A stretch of DNA of 64,000 nucleotides from Nocardioidaceae bacterium. Lineage in GTDB: Bacteria; Actinomycetota; Actinomycetes; Propionibacteriales; Nocardioidaceae. The notes below the pieces were generated by a model. That model searched no databases and was not told the origin of the DNA. It worked only from the letters and a program-made list of their open reading frames with translations. The position numbers were made by a program, and so were the translations under genes. The stretch spans positions 289,582 to 353,581 of the forward strand of contig JAGIBL010000006.1 of assembly GCA_017744365.1 (NCBI GenBank), in the 5' to 3' direction. The number at the start of each line of letters is the position of its first letter. The first letter of the stretch is position 1. Positions 16,699 to 25,224 of the stretch are shown in pieces.

Positions 16699-17555
16699 GT
16701 GACCCCCTCGGCGATGCGAGCGAAGGCGTGCACGTCGAGCTGCTCGCCCCGGGTCATCGGGTCGATCCCGGCCTTCCGCAGGGCCTCCTCGGCCGCGTCC
16801 GCCGAGCCGGCCAGGTTGCGCAGCGCGGGCCGCAAGGCCTTGCGGCGCTGGGCGAACGCGGCGTCGATGACCGCGAACACCTGCTCACGGCTCGCGGTCG
16901 TGACCGGGGGCTCGCGACGGGTCCAGGCGACCAGGCCGGAGTCGACGTTGGGGGCGGGCCAGAAGACGTTGCGGCCGATCGCGCCGGCCCGTCGTACGTC
17001 GGCGTACCAGGCCGCCTTCACCGACGGGACGCCGTACGTCTTCGACCCGGGCGGAGCGGCGAGCCGGTCGGCCACCTCGGACTGCACCATCACCAGGCCA
17101 CGCTCGAGGCTGGGCAGCAGGGCGAGCAGGTGCAGCAGCACCGGGACCGAGACGTTGTACGGCAGGTTGGCCACCAGCGCGGTCGGCGCCGGGCCGGGGA
17201 CCTGCTGGATCCGCAGCGCATCCTCGTGGACCACCTCGAACGCGCCGGCCTGCGCGGGCGCGTACGTCGCGATGGTGGCCGGCAGCTCCGCGGCCAGCAA
17301 CGGGTCGACCTCGATGGCGACGACCCGGCGGGCGACAGCGAGTAGGGCCAGGGTCAGCGAGCCGAGCCCGGGCCCGACCTCGACGACGACGTCCTCGGCG
17401 GTGATCTTGGACTCCGTCACGATCCGGCGAACCGTGTTCGGGTCGATGACGAAGTTCTGCCCGCGCTGCTTGGTGGGCCGCAGGTCGAGCTTCGCGGCCA
17501 GCGTGCGGACCTCGGCGGGACCGAGCATGCGCGGGGGGTCGGCCTGCTCAGTCAC
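16686..17555 (-). CDS. rsmA: 16S rRNA dimethyladenosine (A1518/A1519) transferase
   Basis: 289 residues. [18 protein letters not shown] is the KsgA N-terminal signature, [17 protein letters not shown] the SAM loop, and [19 protein letters not shown] contains the NLPY catalytic motif. [15 protein letters not shown] lies in the C-terminal domain. KsgA/RsmA dimethylates two adenines in helix 45 during small-subunit maturation. It starts downstream of a 31-bp repeat hairpin that separates it from rpf and runs into ispE. Confidence 0.97.
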   Translation of the reverse strand: MTEQADPPRMLGPAEVRTLAAKLDLRPTKQRGQNFVIDPNTVRRIVTESKITAEDVVVEVGPGLGSLTLALLAVARRVVAIEVDPLLAAELPATIATYAPAQAGAFEVVHEDALRIQQVPGPAPTALVANLPYNVSVPVLLHLLALLPSLERGLVMVQSEVADRLAAPPGSKTYGVPSVKAAWYADVRRAGAIGRNVFWPAPNVDSGLVAWTRREPPVTTASREQVFAVIDAAFAQRRKALRPALRNLAGSADAAEEALRKAGIDPMTRGEQLDVHAFARIAEGVTWTA

Positions 17556-17577
17556 CCGCCAACCCTAGAGCCCACCC

Positions 17578-17676
17578 CGACCCGGCGCGAAAGTGCACGT
17601 AATTGCGCCGGGTCAGCGTTCACACGTGCACCTTTGCGCCGGGTCAGCGTTCACACGTGCACCTTTGCGCCGGGTC
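17578..17676. repeat. 31-bp tandem repeat with an inverted copy between rpf and rsmA
   Basis: Two perfect 31-bp units (17605-17635 and 17636-17666) begin GCGCCGGGTCAGCGTTCACA and are followed by the first 10 bases of a third. To their left, 17579-17600 is a near-perfect reverse complement of the segment ACGTGCACCTTTGCGCCGGG, so the RNA can form a long hairpin. It may act as a terminator for the minus-strand rpf gene, and looks like a dispersed intergenic element. Confidence 0.85.
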
Positions 17677-17679
17677 GCG

Positions 17680-18909
<1,230 letters not shown>

Positions 18910-18926
18910 TCATCGACCCTGACATC

Positions 18927-18954
18927 GCTAGCAACGGATCGCAAACTTGCTAGC
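18927..18954. promoter_or_regulatory. inverted repeat GCTAGCAA-N12-TTGCTAGC upstream of rpf
   Basis: Perfect 8-bp arms, spacer of 12, in the 278-bp region between rpf and tatD, about 140 bp upstream of the rpf start. It may be an operator or a leader hairpin. The typical c-di-AMP (ydaO) riboswitch core was looked for here and not found. Confidence 0.55.
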
Positions 18955-19003
18955 ACCCGCCACGCGGGGAGGGTGGGTCAACTCACGCTGATACGTCCGC
19001 TTT

Positions 19004-19019
19004 TGTGACCTCGGTCACG
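19004..19019. promoter_or_regulatory. Crp-like binding site upstream of rpf
   Basis: TGTGACCTCGGTCACG matches the Crp consensus TGTGA-N6-TCACA with full symmetry of the GTGA/TCAC half-sites. It lies about 215 bp upstream of the rpf start. Crp control of rpfA is established in Mycobacterium tuberculosis, so cAMP control here is a reasonable inference. Confidence 0.65.
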
Positions 19020-19067
19020 GAACCATCTGCAAGCAGGCAGCTAACCCCACCTGCCCCACCGGCCACC

Positions 19068-19937
19068 TCAGCCCCAGGTGCCCCCGAAGGCGCGCTCGGT
19101 GTTCGCCTCGATGGCGCGGCACAGCCCGGCCAGGTCCTCGCCCCGGGTCTCGGCCATCGAGCGCACCGTCAGCGGCACCAGGTAGGAGGCGTTCGGGCGG
19201 CCCCGGTACGGCGCCGGGGTCAGGAACGGCGCGTCGGTCTCCACCAGCACCCGGTCCTGCGGCGCGACCTGCAGCGCCGCCCGGAGCCGGTCGGCGTTCT
19301 TGAAGGTCACCGTGCCCGCGAAGGAGAGGTACGCACCCCGCTCCAGGCAGGCTGCCGCGAACGTCGAGTCGCCGGAGAAGCAGTGCATCACCCAGCGCGG
19401 CGGCGCGCCGACCTCGTCGACCACGCGCAGCACGTCCTCGTGCGCGTCGCGGTCGTGGATCACCAGGGTCCGGTCCAGCTCGTGGGCGAGCTCGATGTGC
19501 CGGCGGAACGAGCGCACCTGCGCCTCCCGGCCGTCCTCGCCGGTGCGGAAGTGGTCGAGTCCGGTCTCCCCCACCGCACGCACCCGCGGGTGCTCGGCCA
19601 GCGCGGCGATCTCGGCCAGCGCCTCGTCGAGCCGGCCCTCGGCCTCCAGGCGCGGCGCCTCGTTCGGGTGCAGGGCGACCCCGGCCACGATGGCGTCGTG
19701 CTCGGCCGCGACCTCGACGGCCCAGCGCGCACCGGGCAGGTCGCAGCCGATCTGCACGATCCGCGGCACCCCGACGGCGGCCGCGCGCTCCAGGGCCTCG
19801 GCGACGGGCATCGGGTCGGCGGGCTCGTCGTCGCCGTTCCACGGCGCGATGTCCAGGTGGCAGTGGTTGTCGACGACCGGGTGCGGCAGCGGCTCGGGAG
19901 CCTCGGGCCGGTCACCCTCGCGGCGTGCGGATCTCAT
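19068..19937 (-). CDS. tatD: TatD family metal-dependent hydrolase (DNase)
   Basis: 289 residues. VVDNHCHLDI gives the first two metal histidines, AVGETGLDHFR the Glu ligand and conserved loop, RTLVIHDRDAHEDVL the next His, and RVLVETDAPFLTP the final Asp. These are the TatD TIM-barrel motifs. Family members are 3'-5' exonucleases or D-aminoacyl-tRNA deacylases. The ATG overlaps the rsmI stop codon, so the two are co-expressed, as in many actinobacteria. Confidence 0.93.
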   Translation of the reverse strand: MRSARREGDRPEAPEPLPHPVVDNHCHLDIAPWNGDDEPADPMPVAEALERAAAVGVPRIVQIGCDLPGARWAVEVAAEHDAIVAGVALHPNEAPRLEAEGRLDEALAEIAALAEHPRVRAVGETGLDHFRTGEDGREAQVRSFRRHIELAHELDRTLVIHDRDAHEDVLRVVDEVGAPPRWVMHCFSGDSTFAAACLERGAYLSFAGTVTFKNADRLRAALQVAPQDRVLVETDAPFLTPAPYRGRPNASYLVPLTVRSMAETRGEDLAGLCRAIEANTERAFGGTWG

Positions 19938-20788
19938 GAGCCTCCTCGATCGACGTGCACCAGGTCGTAGACCTCGCGCTTGGGCACACCGGCCCGCTTG
20001 GCCACCGCGGCGATCGCCTCCTTGCGGGAGAGCCCGCTCTCCTCGGCGTCGGCGACCTGCGCGACCAGCGACGCCGGGTCGGTGTCGGCCACGAGCACCG
20101 CGCCCTCGACGACGAGGGTCACCTCGCCGCGCACGCCCTCGGCCGCCCAGTCGGCGAGCTCGGCGAGGGTGCCGCGGCGTACCTCCTCGTGGGTCTTGGT
20201 GAGCTCCCGGCACACCGCTGCCCGTCGTACGGGACCGAAGGCCTCGGCCAGTGCCCGCAGCGCCACCTCGGTGCGGTGCGGCGCCTCGAAGAAGACCAGC
20301 GTGCGCTGCTCGGCGACCAGCCCGGCGAGCCGCCGCGCCCGCTCACCGGGCTTGCGGGGCAGGAAGCCCTCGAAGCAGAACCGGTCCACCGGCAGGCCGC
20401 TGACCGCGAGCGCGGTGAGCACGGCCGAGGGGCCCGGGACCGCGGTCACGTGCACGCCGGCCTCGACCGCGGCGGCCACCAGCCGGTACCCGGGATCGGA
20501 GACGCTCGGCATCCCGGCGTCGGTGACGAGCACGACCCGGTCGCCGGCCAGCAGCGCGTCCAGCAGCTGGGGGGTGCGGGCCTGTTCGTTGCCCTCGAAG
20601 TAGGAGACGACCCGGCCGGCCGGCTCGATGCCGAGGTCGGTGGCGAGGCGCTTGAGCCGGCGGGTGTCCTCGGCGGCGATGACGTCGGCGCCGGCCAGCT
20701 CCTCGGCCAGCCGCGGCGGCGCGTCGGCCACCCTGCCGATCGGCGTCCCGGCGAGCACCAGGACGCCCGGAGAATCGGCAGCACTCAT
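19934..20788 (-). CDS. rsmI: 16S rRNA (cytidine1402-2'-O)-methyltransferase
   Basis: 284 residues from the second ATG (MSAADSPG). GVLVLAGTPIGRVADAPPR and AEDTRRLKRL are the RsmI N-terminal motifs; VTDAGMPSVSDPGYRLV and AVPGPSAVLTALAVSG are the tetrapyrrole-methylase-fold SAM-binding loops. The C-terminal SRKEAIAAVAKRAGVPKREVYDLV is the small helical domain of RsmI. It methylates C1402 in the decoding centre. It is divergent from pmt. Confidence 0.96.
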   Translation of the reverse strand: MSAADSPGVLVLAGTPIGRVADAPPRLAEELAGADVIAAEDTRRLKRLATDLGIEPAGRVVSYFEGNEQARTPQLLDALLAGDRVVLVTDAGMPSVSDPGYRLVAAAVEAGVHVTAVPGPSAVLTALAVSGLPVDRFCFEGFLPRKPGERARRLAGLVAEQRTLVFFEAPHRTEVALRALAEAFGPVRRAAVCRELTKTHEEVRRGTLAELADWAAEGVRGEVTLVVEGAVLVADTDPASLVAQVADAEESGLSRKEAIAAVAKRAGVPKREVYDLVHVDRGGS

Positions 20789-20838
20789 GGCGCCGATCAT
20801 GACAGGCCGGCCAGGCCTCTCCTCGTAGGGTGGCCGTC

Positions 20839-22488
20839 GTGACCGCGCCCGCCCCGCCCTCGGCCCTGACGCGCGTCGTGACGCTGTCGCGGACCGCGAC
20901 CGGGCGGGTGGTGCCGACCGCGGTGGCCCGGGCCCGGCAGCGCGTGCGCGACGACGACCCGGTGCTGTCGTGGGCGGCGAGCATCGGGATCGCCCTGCTG
21001 GCGGCCTTCCTGCGGCTGTGGAACCTCGGCTTCCCGAAGTCGTTCCTCTTCGACGAGACCTACTACGCCAAGGACGCCTGGTCGCTGGTGCACCACGGGT
21101 ACGTGACCGGGTACGTCGACGACGCCAACACCCAGATCCTGGCCGGGAACACCAGCGGGCTGTTCACCAAGGACCCGAGCATGGTGGTCCATCCCGAGGT
21201 CGGGAAGTGGATCATCGGCCTGACCGAGCAGGTCGCCGGGATGACCCCGTTCGGCTGGCGGCTGGCGCCGGCGATCGTCGGCTCGCTGATGGTGCTGGTG
21301 ATGATCCGGCTGGCCCGCCGGGTCACCGGCTCGACGCTGCTCGGCCTGGTGGCCGGGGTGCTGATGTGCTTCGACGGGCTCCAGTTCGTGCTCTCCCGGC
21401 TGGCGCTCCTGGACATCTTCGTGGCGTTCTTCGTGCTCTGCGCGGTCAGCTGCCTGGTGGCCGACCGGGACTGGTTCCGGGCCCGGCTCGCCGCGGCCGG
21501 GGACCGCTTCGACGGCTGGGGGCCGCGGGTCTGGTGGCGGCCGTGGCTGCTCGCCTCGGGGATCCTGTGGGGACTCGCGCTCGGCACCAAGTGGGCGGCG
21601 ATCTTCCCGATGGCCGCGTTCGGGCTGCTGTTCTGGGCGTGGAGCTCGGGCGCACGCCGGTCATTCGGCGTGCGCTGGGCGTGGCTGCGGTCGGCGCTGC
21701 TCGACGCCATCCCGGCCTTCGGGTACGTCGTGCTGGTGCCGCTCGTGGTCTACCTGCTCACCTGGTCGGGCTGGCTGCTGCACGCCGGCGTCTACGAGCA
21801 GCACCTCGCGCACAACCAGTACGGGCCGTACTGGGGCAGCTACACCGAGCACGACGCGCACGGGTTCCTCCCCGAGCTGTTCCAGTCGCTGCGCTCGCTC
21901 GTGCACTACCACCACGACGTGCTCCAGTTCCACGAGAGCGGGCTCAACGACTCCACGCACCCCTACCAGTCGAACCCACTGGGCTGGCTGATCCTCAACC
22001 GCCCGGTCGGGGTCGACGCGCAGAACGACATCGCGGTCGGCGCGCAGGGCTGCGACGCGACCGGCGGGGAGACCTGCTTGCGCCAGGTGCTGCTGCTCGG
22101 GACCCCGGTGCTGTGGTGGTTCGGCACCCTCGCGCTGATCTGGTCGGCCGTGGCCTGGGTGGGCCGGCGGGACTGGCGGTACGGCGTCGTCGTGGTCGGC
22201 GTGCTGGTCACCTGGCTGCCGTGGCTGCGCTTCGACGACCGCCCGATCTTCAGCTACTACGCGATCGTGACCGAGCCGTTCCTGATCCTCGGGGCGGTGC
22301 TGCTGCTCGGCGAGATGCTCGGCCGCGCCGGCCCGGGCACGCTACGCCGCCAGGTGGGCGCGGTGGCCGCGGGCACGGTCGTGGTCGCGGTGATGCTGAA
22401 CTTCGCCTACTTCTGGCCCATCTACACCGACGGGCTGCTGACCCAGACCGAATGGCTGCACCGGATCTGGTTCAAGCGCTGGATCTGA
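20839..22488 (+). CDS. pmt: protein O-mannosyltransferase
   Basis: About 549 residues, GT39 family. Multiple membrane spans; the first extracytoplasmic loop has FLFDETYYAKDAW with the catalytic Asp-Glu, and FTKDPSMVVHPEVGKW is the next conserved loop. LALGTKWAAIFP and the C-terminal YAIVTEPFLILG also fit actinobacterial Pmt. It transfers mannose from polyprenyl-phosphate mannose to Ser/Thr of secreted proteins. Start choice: TAGGGT at 20826-20831 is a -10-like hexamer, and GTG 20839 lies 7 bases later (leaderless); the in-frame GTG at 20830 is the alternative. Confidence 0.95.
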   Translation: MTAPAPPSALTRVVTLSRTATGRVVPTAVARARQRVRDDDPVLSWAASIGIALLAAFLRLWNLGFPKSFLFDETYYAKDAWSLVHHGYVTGYVDDANTQILAGNTSGLFTKDPSMVVHPEVGKWIIGLTEQVAGMTPFGWRLAPAIVGSLMVLVMIRLARRVTGSTLLGLVAGVLMCFDGLQFVLSRLALLDIFVAFFVLCAVSCLVADRDWFRARLAAAGDRFDGWGPRVWWRPWLLASGILWGLALGTKWAAIFPMAAFGLLFWAWSSGARRSFGVRWAWLRSALLDAIPAFGYVVLVPLVVYLLTWSGWLLHAGVYEQHLAHNQYGPYWGSYTEHDAHGFLPELFQSLRSLVHYHHDVLQFHESGLNDSTHPYQSNPLGWLILNRPVGVDAQNDIAVGAQGCDATGGETCLRQVLLLGTPVLWWFGTLALIWSAVAWVGRRDWRYGVVVVGVLVTWLPWLRFDDRPIFSYYAIVTEPFLILGAVLLLGEMLGRAGPGTLRRQVGAVAAGTVVVAVMLNFAYFWPIYTDGLLTQTEWLHRIWFKRWI

Positions 22489-22491
22489 GGC

Positions 22492-23016
22492 TCAGGCTCC
22501 CGCGATCGGCGGAGCGGTGGGGTCGTTGCCCTCGGTGCCCTGCTCCCGGCGGACGTACTCCTCGATGGCCTCGACGTCGTGCTGGGCCCGGGTGGCGACG
22601 GCGAGCAGGTCGTTCATGGTGGCGACCTCCTCGACCTGCTCCTTGATGAACCACTGCATGAACTGCTCGGCCGCGAAGTCGTTCTCCTCGCGCGCGGTCC
22701 GGGTCAGCGCGAAGATCTGCTCGGAGACGCGCTTCTCCTGGGCCAGCGCGAGCTCGACCGGGCCGACCACGGAGTCGAACTTCGTCTCGGGGGCCTCGAC
22801 GCCGGGGATGCGCACCTCGCAGTCGGTGTCGAGCAGGAACTGCACCATCATCATCGCGTGGTCGCGCTCCTCGAGCGCCTGGCCGTAGAAGAACGCGGCC
22901 GTCTGCGGCATCGTCAGGGCGTCGAAGTGGATCGCGCAGGCGATGTACTGCTGGTGGGCGGCGAACTCGTTCCCGATCTGCTCGTTGAGCTGCTCGGCGA
23001 AGCGGGGCGACGTCAC
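22492..23016 (-). CDS. ferritin
   Basis: 174 residues. The four-helix bundle shows LNEQIGNEFAAHQQYIACA and GQALEERDHAMMMVQFLL, with the ferroxidase Glu and Glu-x-x-His residues, and later QWFIKEQVEEVATMNDLL. No haem-binding Met of bacterioferritin is obvious, so non-haem ferritin (BfrB/FtnA type) is preferred. It stores iron in the cytosol. It follows a small Lys-rich protein by 24 bp and is probably expressed from the same iron-box promoter at about 23300. It is convergent to pmt with only 3 bp between stops. Confidence 0.93.
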   Translation of the reverse strand: MTSPRFAEQLNEQIGNEFAAHQQYIACAIHFDALTMPQTAAFFYGQALEERDHAMMMVQFLLDTDCEVRIPGVEAPETKFDSVVGPVELALAQEKRVSEQIFALTRTAREENDFAAEQFMQWFIKEQVEEVATMNDLLAVATRAQHDVEAIEEYVRREQGTEGNDPTAPPIAGA

Positions 23017-23040
23017 GATCGGGAGACCTCCTGGTCGGGC

Positions 23041-23277
23041 TCAGGCGGCCTTCTTCTTGCCCGCCTTCTTCTGCTTGCGCATCACGGCCACGAGCTCGTC
23101 CTTCTTGACCTTCTTGCCGACCTTGGGCTTCCCGGCCACGACCTTGACGAGCTTGCGCTTGTGCACACCGTATCCGGCCGGGAGGGTGCCCTCCTTGAGC
23201 ATGCGGATGGGGCAGCGGTCGCACCGCGACTTGGAGACGCAGCACTTCGTCTTCGGAAGCTTGACGGTCTTGCCCAC
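23041..23277 (-). CDS. small lysine-rich, cysteine-cluster protein upstream of ferritin
   Basis: 78 residues, strongly basic (about a third Lys/Arg). The N-terminal third has KTKCCVSKSRCDRCPIRML, four cysteines spaced like a small metal or Fe-S site; the C-terminus is a Lys tail (KKAGKKKAA). No family function is known to me. The DtxR/IdeR-type box directly upstream and the ferritin gene directly downstream suggest a role in iron handling or protection of DNA/RNA under iron load; this is inference. Confidence 0.75.
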   Translation of the reverse strand: MGKTVKLPKTKCCVSKSRCDRCPIRMLKEGTLPAGYGVHKRKLVKVVAGKPKVGKKVKKDELVAVMRKQKKAGKKKAA

Positions 23278-23296
23278 ACCTCACGGTAACACGGAT

Positions 23297-23315
23297 TTAG
23301 GGCAGCCTTACCTTT
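23297..23315. promoter_or_regulatory. iron box (DtxR/IdeR-type operator)
   Basis: On the minus strand the 19-mer reads AAAGGTAAGGCTGCCCTAA. I count 15 of 19 matches to the DtxR/IdeR consensus TTAGGTTAGGCTAACCTAA, with both AGG and CCT cores intact. It lies 20 bp upstream of the small protein/ferritin operon start (23277). IdeR is known to activate ferritin in mycobacteria when iron is plentiful. The end of the SfnB-like gene is 9 bp away on the other side. Confidence 0.8.
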
Positions 23316-23323
23316 CTCTTTCC

Positions 23324-24532
23324 TCACACCTGGCCGTGACGCGGGGGCAGCACGCCGTCGACCACCCAGCGGCCGAGGTGCTGGACCTTCCAGGCGGCGG
23401 GGTCGTGCAGCGTGTGCGTGCGGGCGTTGCGCCAGTGCCGGTCCAGGTTGAGCCGGGCCAGCGCCGACCGGGTGCCGCAGACCTCGAAGAGCCGGCTGCC
23501 CGCGTCCACCGAGGCAGTGGTACCGGCCGCGCGGACCGCGGCCACCGCCAGGCTGGCGGCACCGGCCGACTCCTCGCTCAGCCGGGCGCGGGCCTCGTCG
23601 ACCGCGCGGCCCGCCTCGGCGAGCAGCGCCTCGGCAGCCCGTACGGCGACCTCGGTCTCGCCGAGCGCGTGCACCACCAGCGGGTCCTCGGCCGCCCGCT
23701 CGACGCCGGCGTCCGGGTAGGGCCGGCTGCTGGTGCGCACGAACGCGGCCGCGTCGGTGACCGCGCGCCGGGCGATGCCCACGTCGATGGCCGCGTGCAG
23801 CAGCTGGGCGAAGGCGCCGTAGACCTGGGGCTGGTCGAAGGTGGTCGCGTACGGCGTGACCCGCTCCGCCGGCACCCGTACGTCGGCGAGCCGGACCGTC
23901 CCCGAGGCGGTGGTGCGCTGGCCGAGCCCGTCCCAGTCGTCGACCACGGTGACGCCGGGCTGGTCACGCTCGACCCAGGCCACGTGCATCGGCCCGTCGA
24001 CGTCGAGGTGGGCCAGCACCGGGACCCAGTCGGCGAACAGCGCGCCGGTGCAGTAGCCCTTGGTGCCGTTGAGCAGCCAGCCGCCCTCGGCCGGCGTCAG
24101 CGTGGTCCGGTAGTCGCGGACGTGCTTGGTGCCCAGCTCGGACTGCGCGTTGCCGAACCAGGCGCCGCGCAGGACCTGGTCGAAGAAGAAGGCCTGCTGG
24201 GCCGGGCCGGCCTGGTGGCGCAGGTGGTTGACGTAGACGAAGTGGCTGTGCGGGATCTGCGCGACGTTCGGGTCGCCCTGCGCGATCGCGCGGAAGACCT
24301 CGGCGACCACGTCGGCGGGCAGGTCGGCGCCGCCGTGCTCGGCGGGCACGGTGATCGCGAGCAGGCCGCTGTCCGCGAGCACCCGCAGCTCGTCGTACGG
24401 GAGGAGGCGCCGCGCGTCGCGCTCGGCGGCCTCCTCGGCGAACCGCTCCCCCAGCTCGCGAGCCACCCGCACCGCCTCGGCGGCGGAGAGGACGGGGACG
24501 GTGCTGGGACAGGAGGTGGTCAGGGTGGTCAT
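23324..24532 (-). CDS. SfnB-like FMN/FAD-dependent oxidoreductase (acyl-CoA dehydrogenase fold)
   Basis: 402 residues. GLLAITVPAEHGGADLPADVV, WFGNAQSELGTKH and GWLLNGTKGYCTGALFADW follow the acyl-CoA dehydrogenase/monooxygenase fold; HTLHDPAAWKVQHLGRWVV at the C-terminus is the typical SfnB/DszC-type ending. The catalytic Glu of true acyl-CoA dehydrogenases is not evident, which supports the sulfur-acquisition (dimethyl sulfone/dibenzothiophene-type) branch. A 28-bp palindrome directly upstream contains CTAGTAAGT, also found upstream of the cystine transporter gene at 37140, so sulfur control is likely. Confidence 0.8.
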   Translation of the reverse strand: MTTLTTSCPSTVPVLSAAEAVRVARELGERFAEEAAERDARRLLPYDELRVLADSGLLAITVPAEHGGADLPADVVAEVFRAIAQGDPNVAQIPHSHFVYVNHLRHQAGPAQQAFFFDQVLRGAWFGNAQSELGTKHVRDYRTTLTPAEGGWLLNGTKGYCTGALFADWVPVLAHLDVDGPMHVAWVERDQPGVTVVDDWDGLGQRTTASGTVRLADVRVPAERVTPYATTFDQPQVYGAFAQLLHAAIDVGIARRAVTDAAAFVRTSSRPYPDAGVERAAEDPLVVHALGETEVAVRAAEALLAEAGRAVDEARARLSEESAGAASLAVAAVRAAGTTASVDAGSRLFEVCGTRSALARLNLDRHWRNARTHTLHDPAAWKVQHLGRWVVDGVLPPRHGQV

Positions 24533-24545
24533 GGTCGCTCCCGTT

Positions 24546-24573
24546 GTCTAGTAAGTCTTGTAACTCACTAGAC
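24546..24573. promoter_or_regulatory. 28-bp palindromic operator upstream of the SfnB-like gene
   Basis: Arms of 11 bp, GTCTAGTAAGT and ACTCACTAGAC, pair with one mismatch around a 6-bp spacer. The site is 14 bp from the start at 24532, in AT-rich sequence, so it overlaps the promoter. The left arm contains CTAGTAAGT. Confidence 0.7.
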
Positions 24574-24589
24574 TTTAACACCCCGGCGG

Positions 24590-25093
24590 TCAGACGGGCG
24601 TCAACCGGAACACCCGGATGGCGCGGTCGGTCCGCGTCCGGTAGGCGGCGTAGACGGAGGTGACCTCGATCATCCGCCGGTAGGCCGCCTCGGCCTCCTC
24701 GCCCTCCAGCAGTCGTGCCCGCACCGGGATCCGCTGGCCGCGCACCACCGCGACGGCCTCGGGGTCGGCGATCAGGTTGCCCGTCCAGGCGGGGTGGTGC
24801 TCCTGCCCGAAGTTCGAGCCGACCACGACCAGGGTGTCCCGGTCGCGGGCGAAGAGCAGCGGCGAGACCCGGGGCCGGCCGCTCTTGCGCCCGGTGGTCT
24901 CCAGCAGCATGGTCGGTGCGCCGATCGGCCCGAGCACGGTCCGGCGCCCCTCGGAGCGGACCAGGATGCGCCGGTCCAGCGGCATCAGCTTGCGGATCGT
25001 CCAGGAGCCGGGCTTCGTCGCGGCGAACCGCTGGCCGACCCGGGACAGCGCCGAGTCGCGGCTGCCCCAGGCATCGTCGGGGATCTCCACCAT
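24590..25093 (-). CDS. F420-dependent nitroreductase family protein (Ddn-like)
   Basis: 167 residues. TMLLETTGRKSGRPRVSPLLF is the family signature (TxGRKSG-x-R), followed by LVVVGSNFGQEHHPAWTGNLIADPEAVAVVRG, typical of deazaflavin-dependent nitroreductases. Members are split-barrel proteins that bind F420H2 and reduce quinones or nitro compounds at the membrane. Divergent from the acyl-CoA synthetase gene. Physiological substrate unknown. Confidence 0.87.
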   Translation of the reverse strand: MVEIPDDAWGSRDSALSRVGQRFAATKPGSWTIRKLMPLDRRILVRSEGRRTVLGPIGAPTMLLETTGRKSGRPRVSPLLFARDRDTLVVVGSNFGQEHHPAWTGNLIADPEAVAVVRGQRIPVRARLLEGEEAEAAYRRMIEVTSVYAAYRTRTDRAIRVFRLTPV

Positions 25094-25224
25094 GGCGCTC
25101 AGTAAGGCAGGACGGCCCCGAAAAGTCGAGCATCCCGCCGTACGGGACCTCTCCTCAGCGACCCGATGCCGTGCGACACTGCCGCAGACTCACTGCCCGC
25201 CAGGCACCCCTCCCAAGGAGTCCG

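Noticed and set aside
24546..24573. McbR-type sulfur operator TAGAC-N6-GTCTA
   Set aside because: The palindrome has the opposite arm order (GTCTA...TAGAC) and longer arms, so it is not the corynebacterial McbR box, although a sulfur role remains possible.
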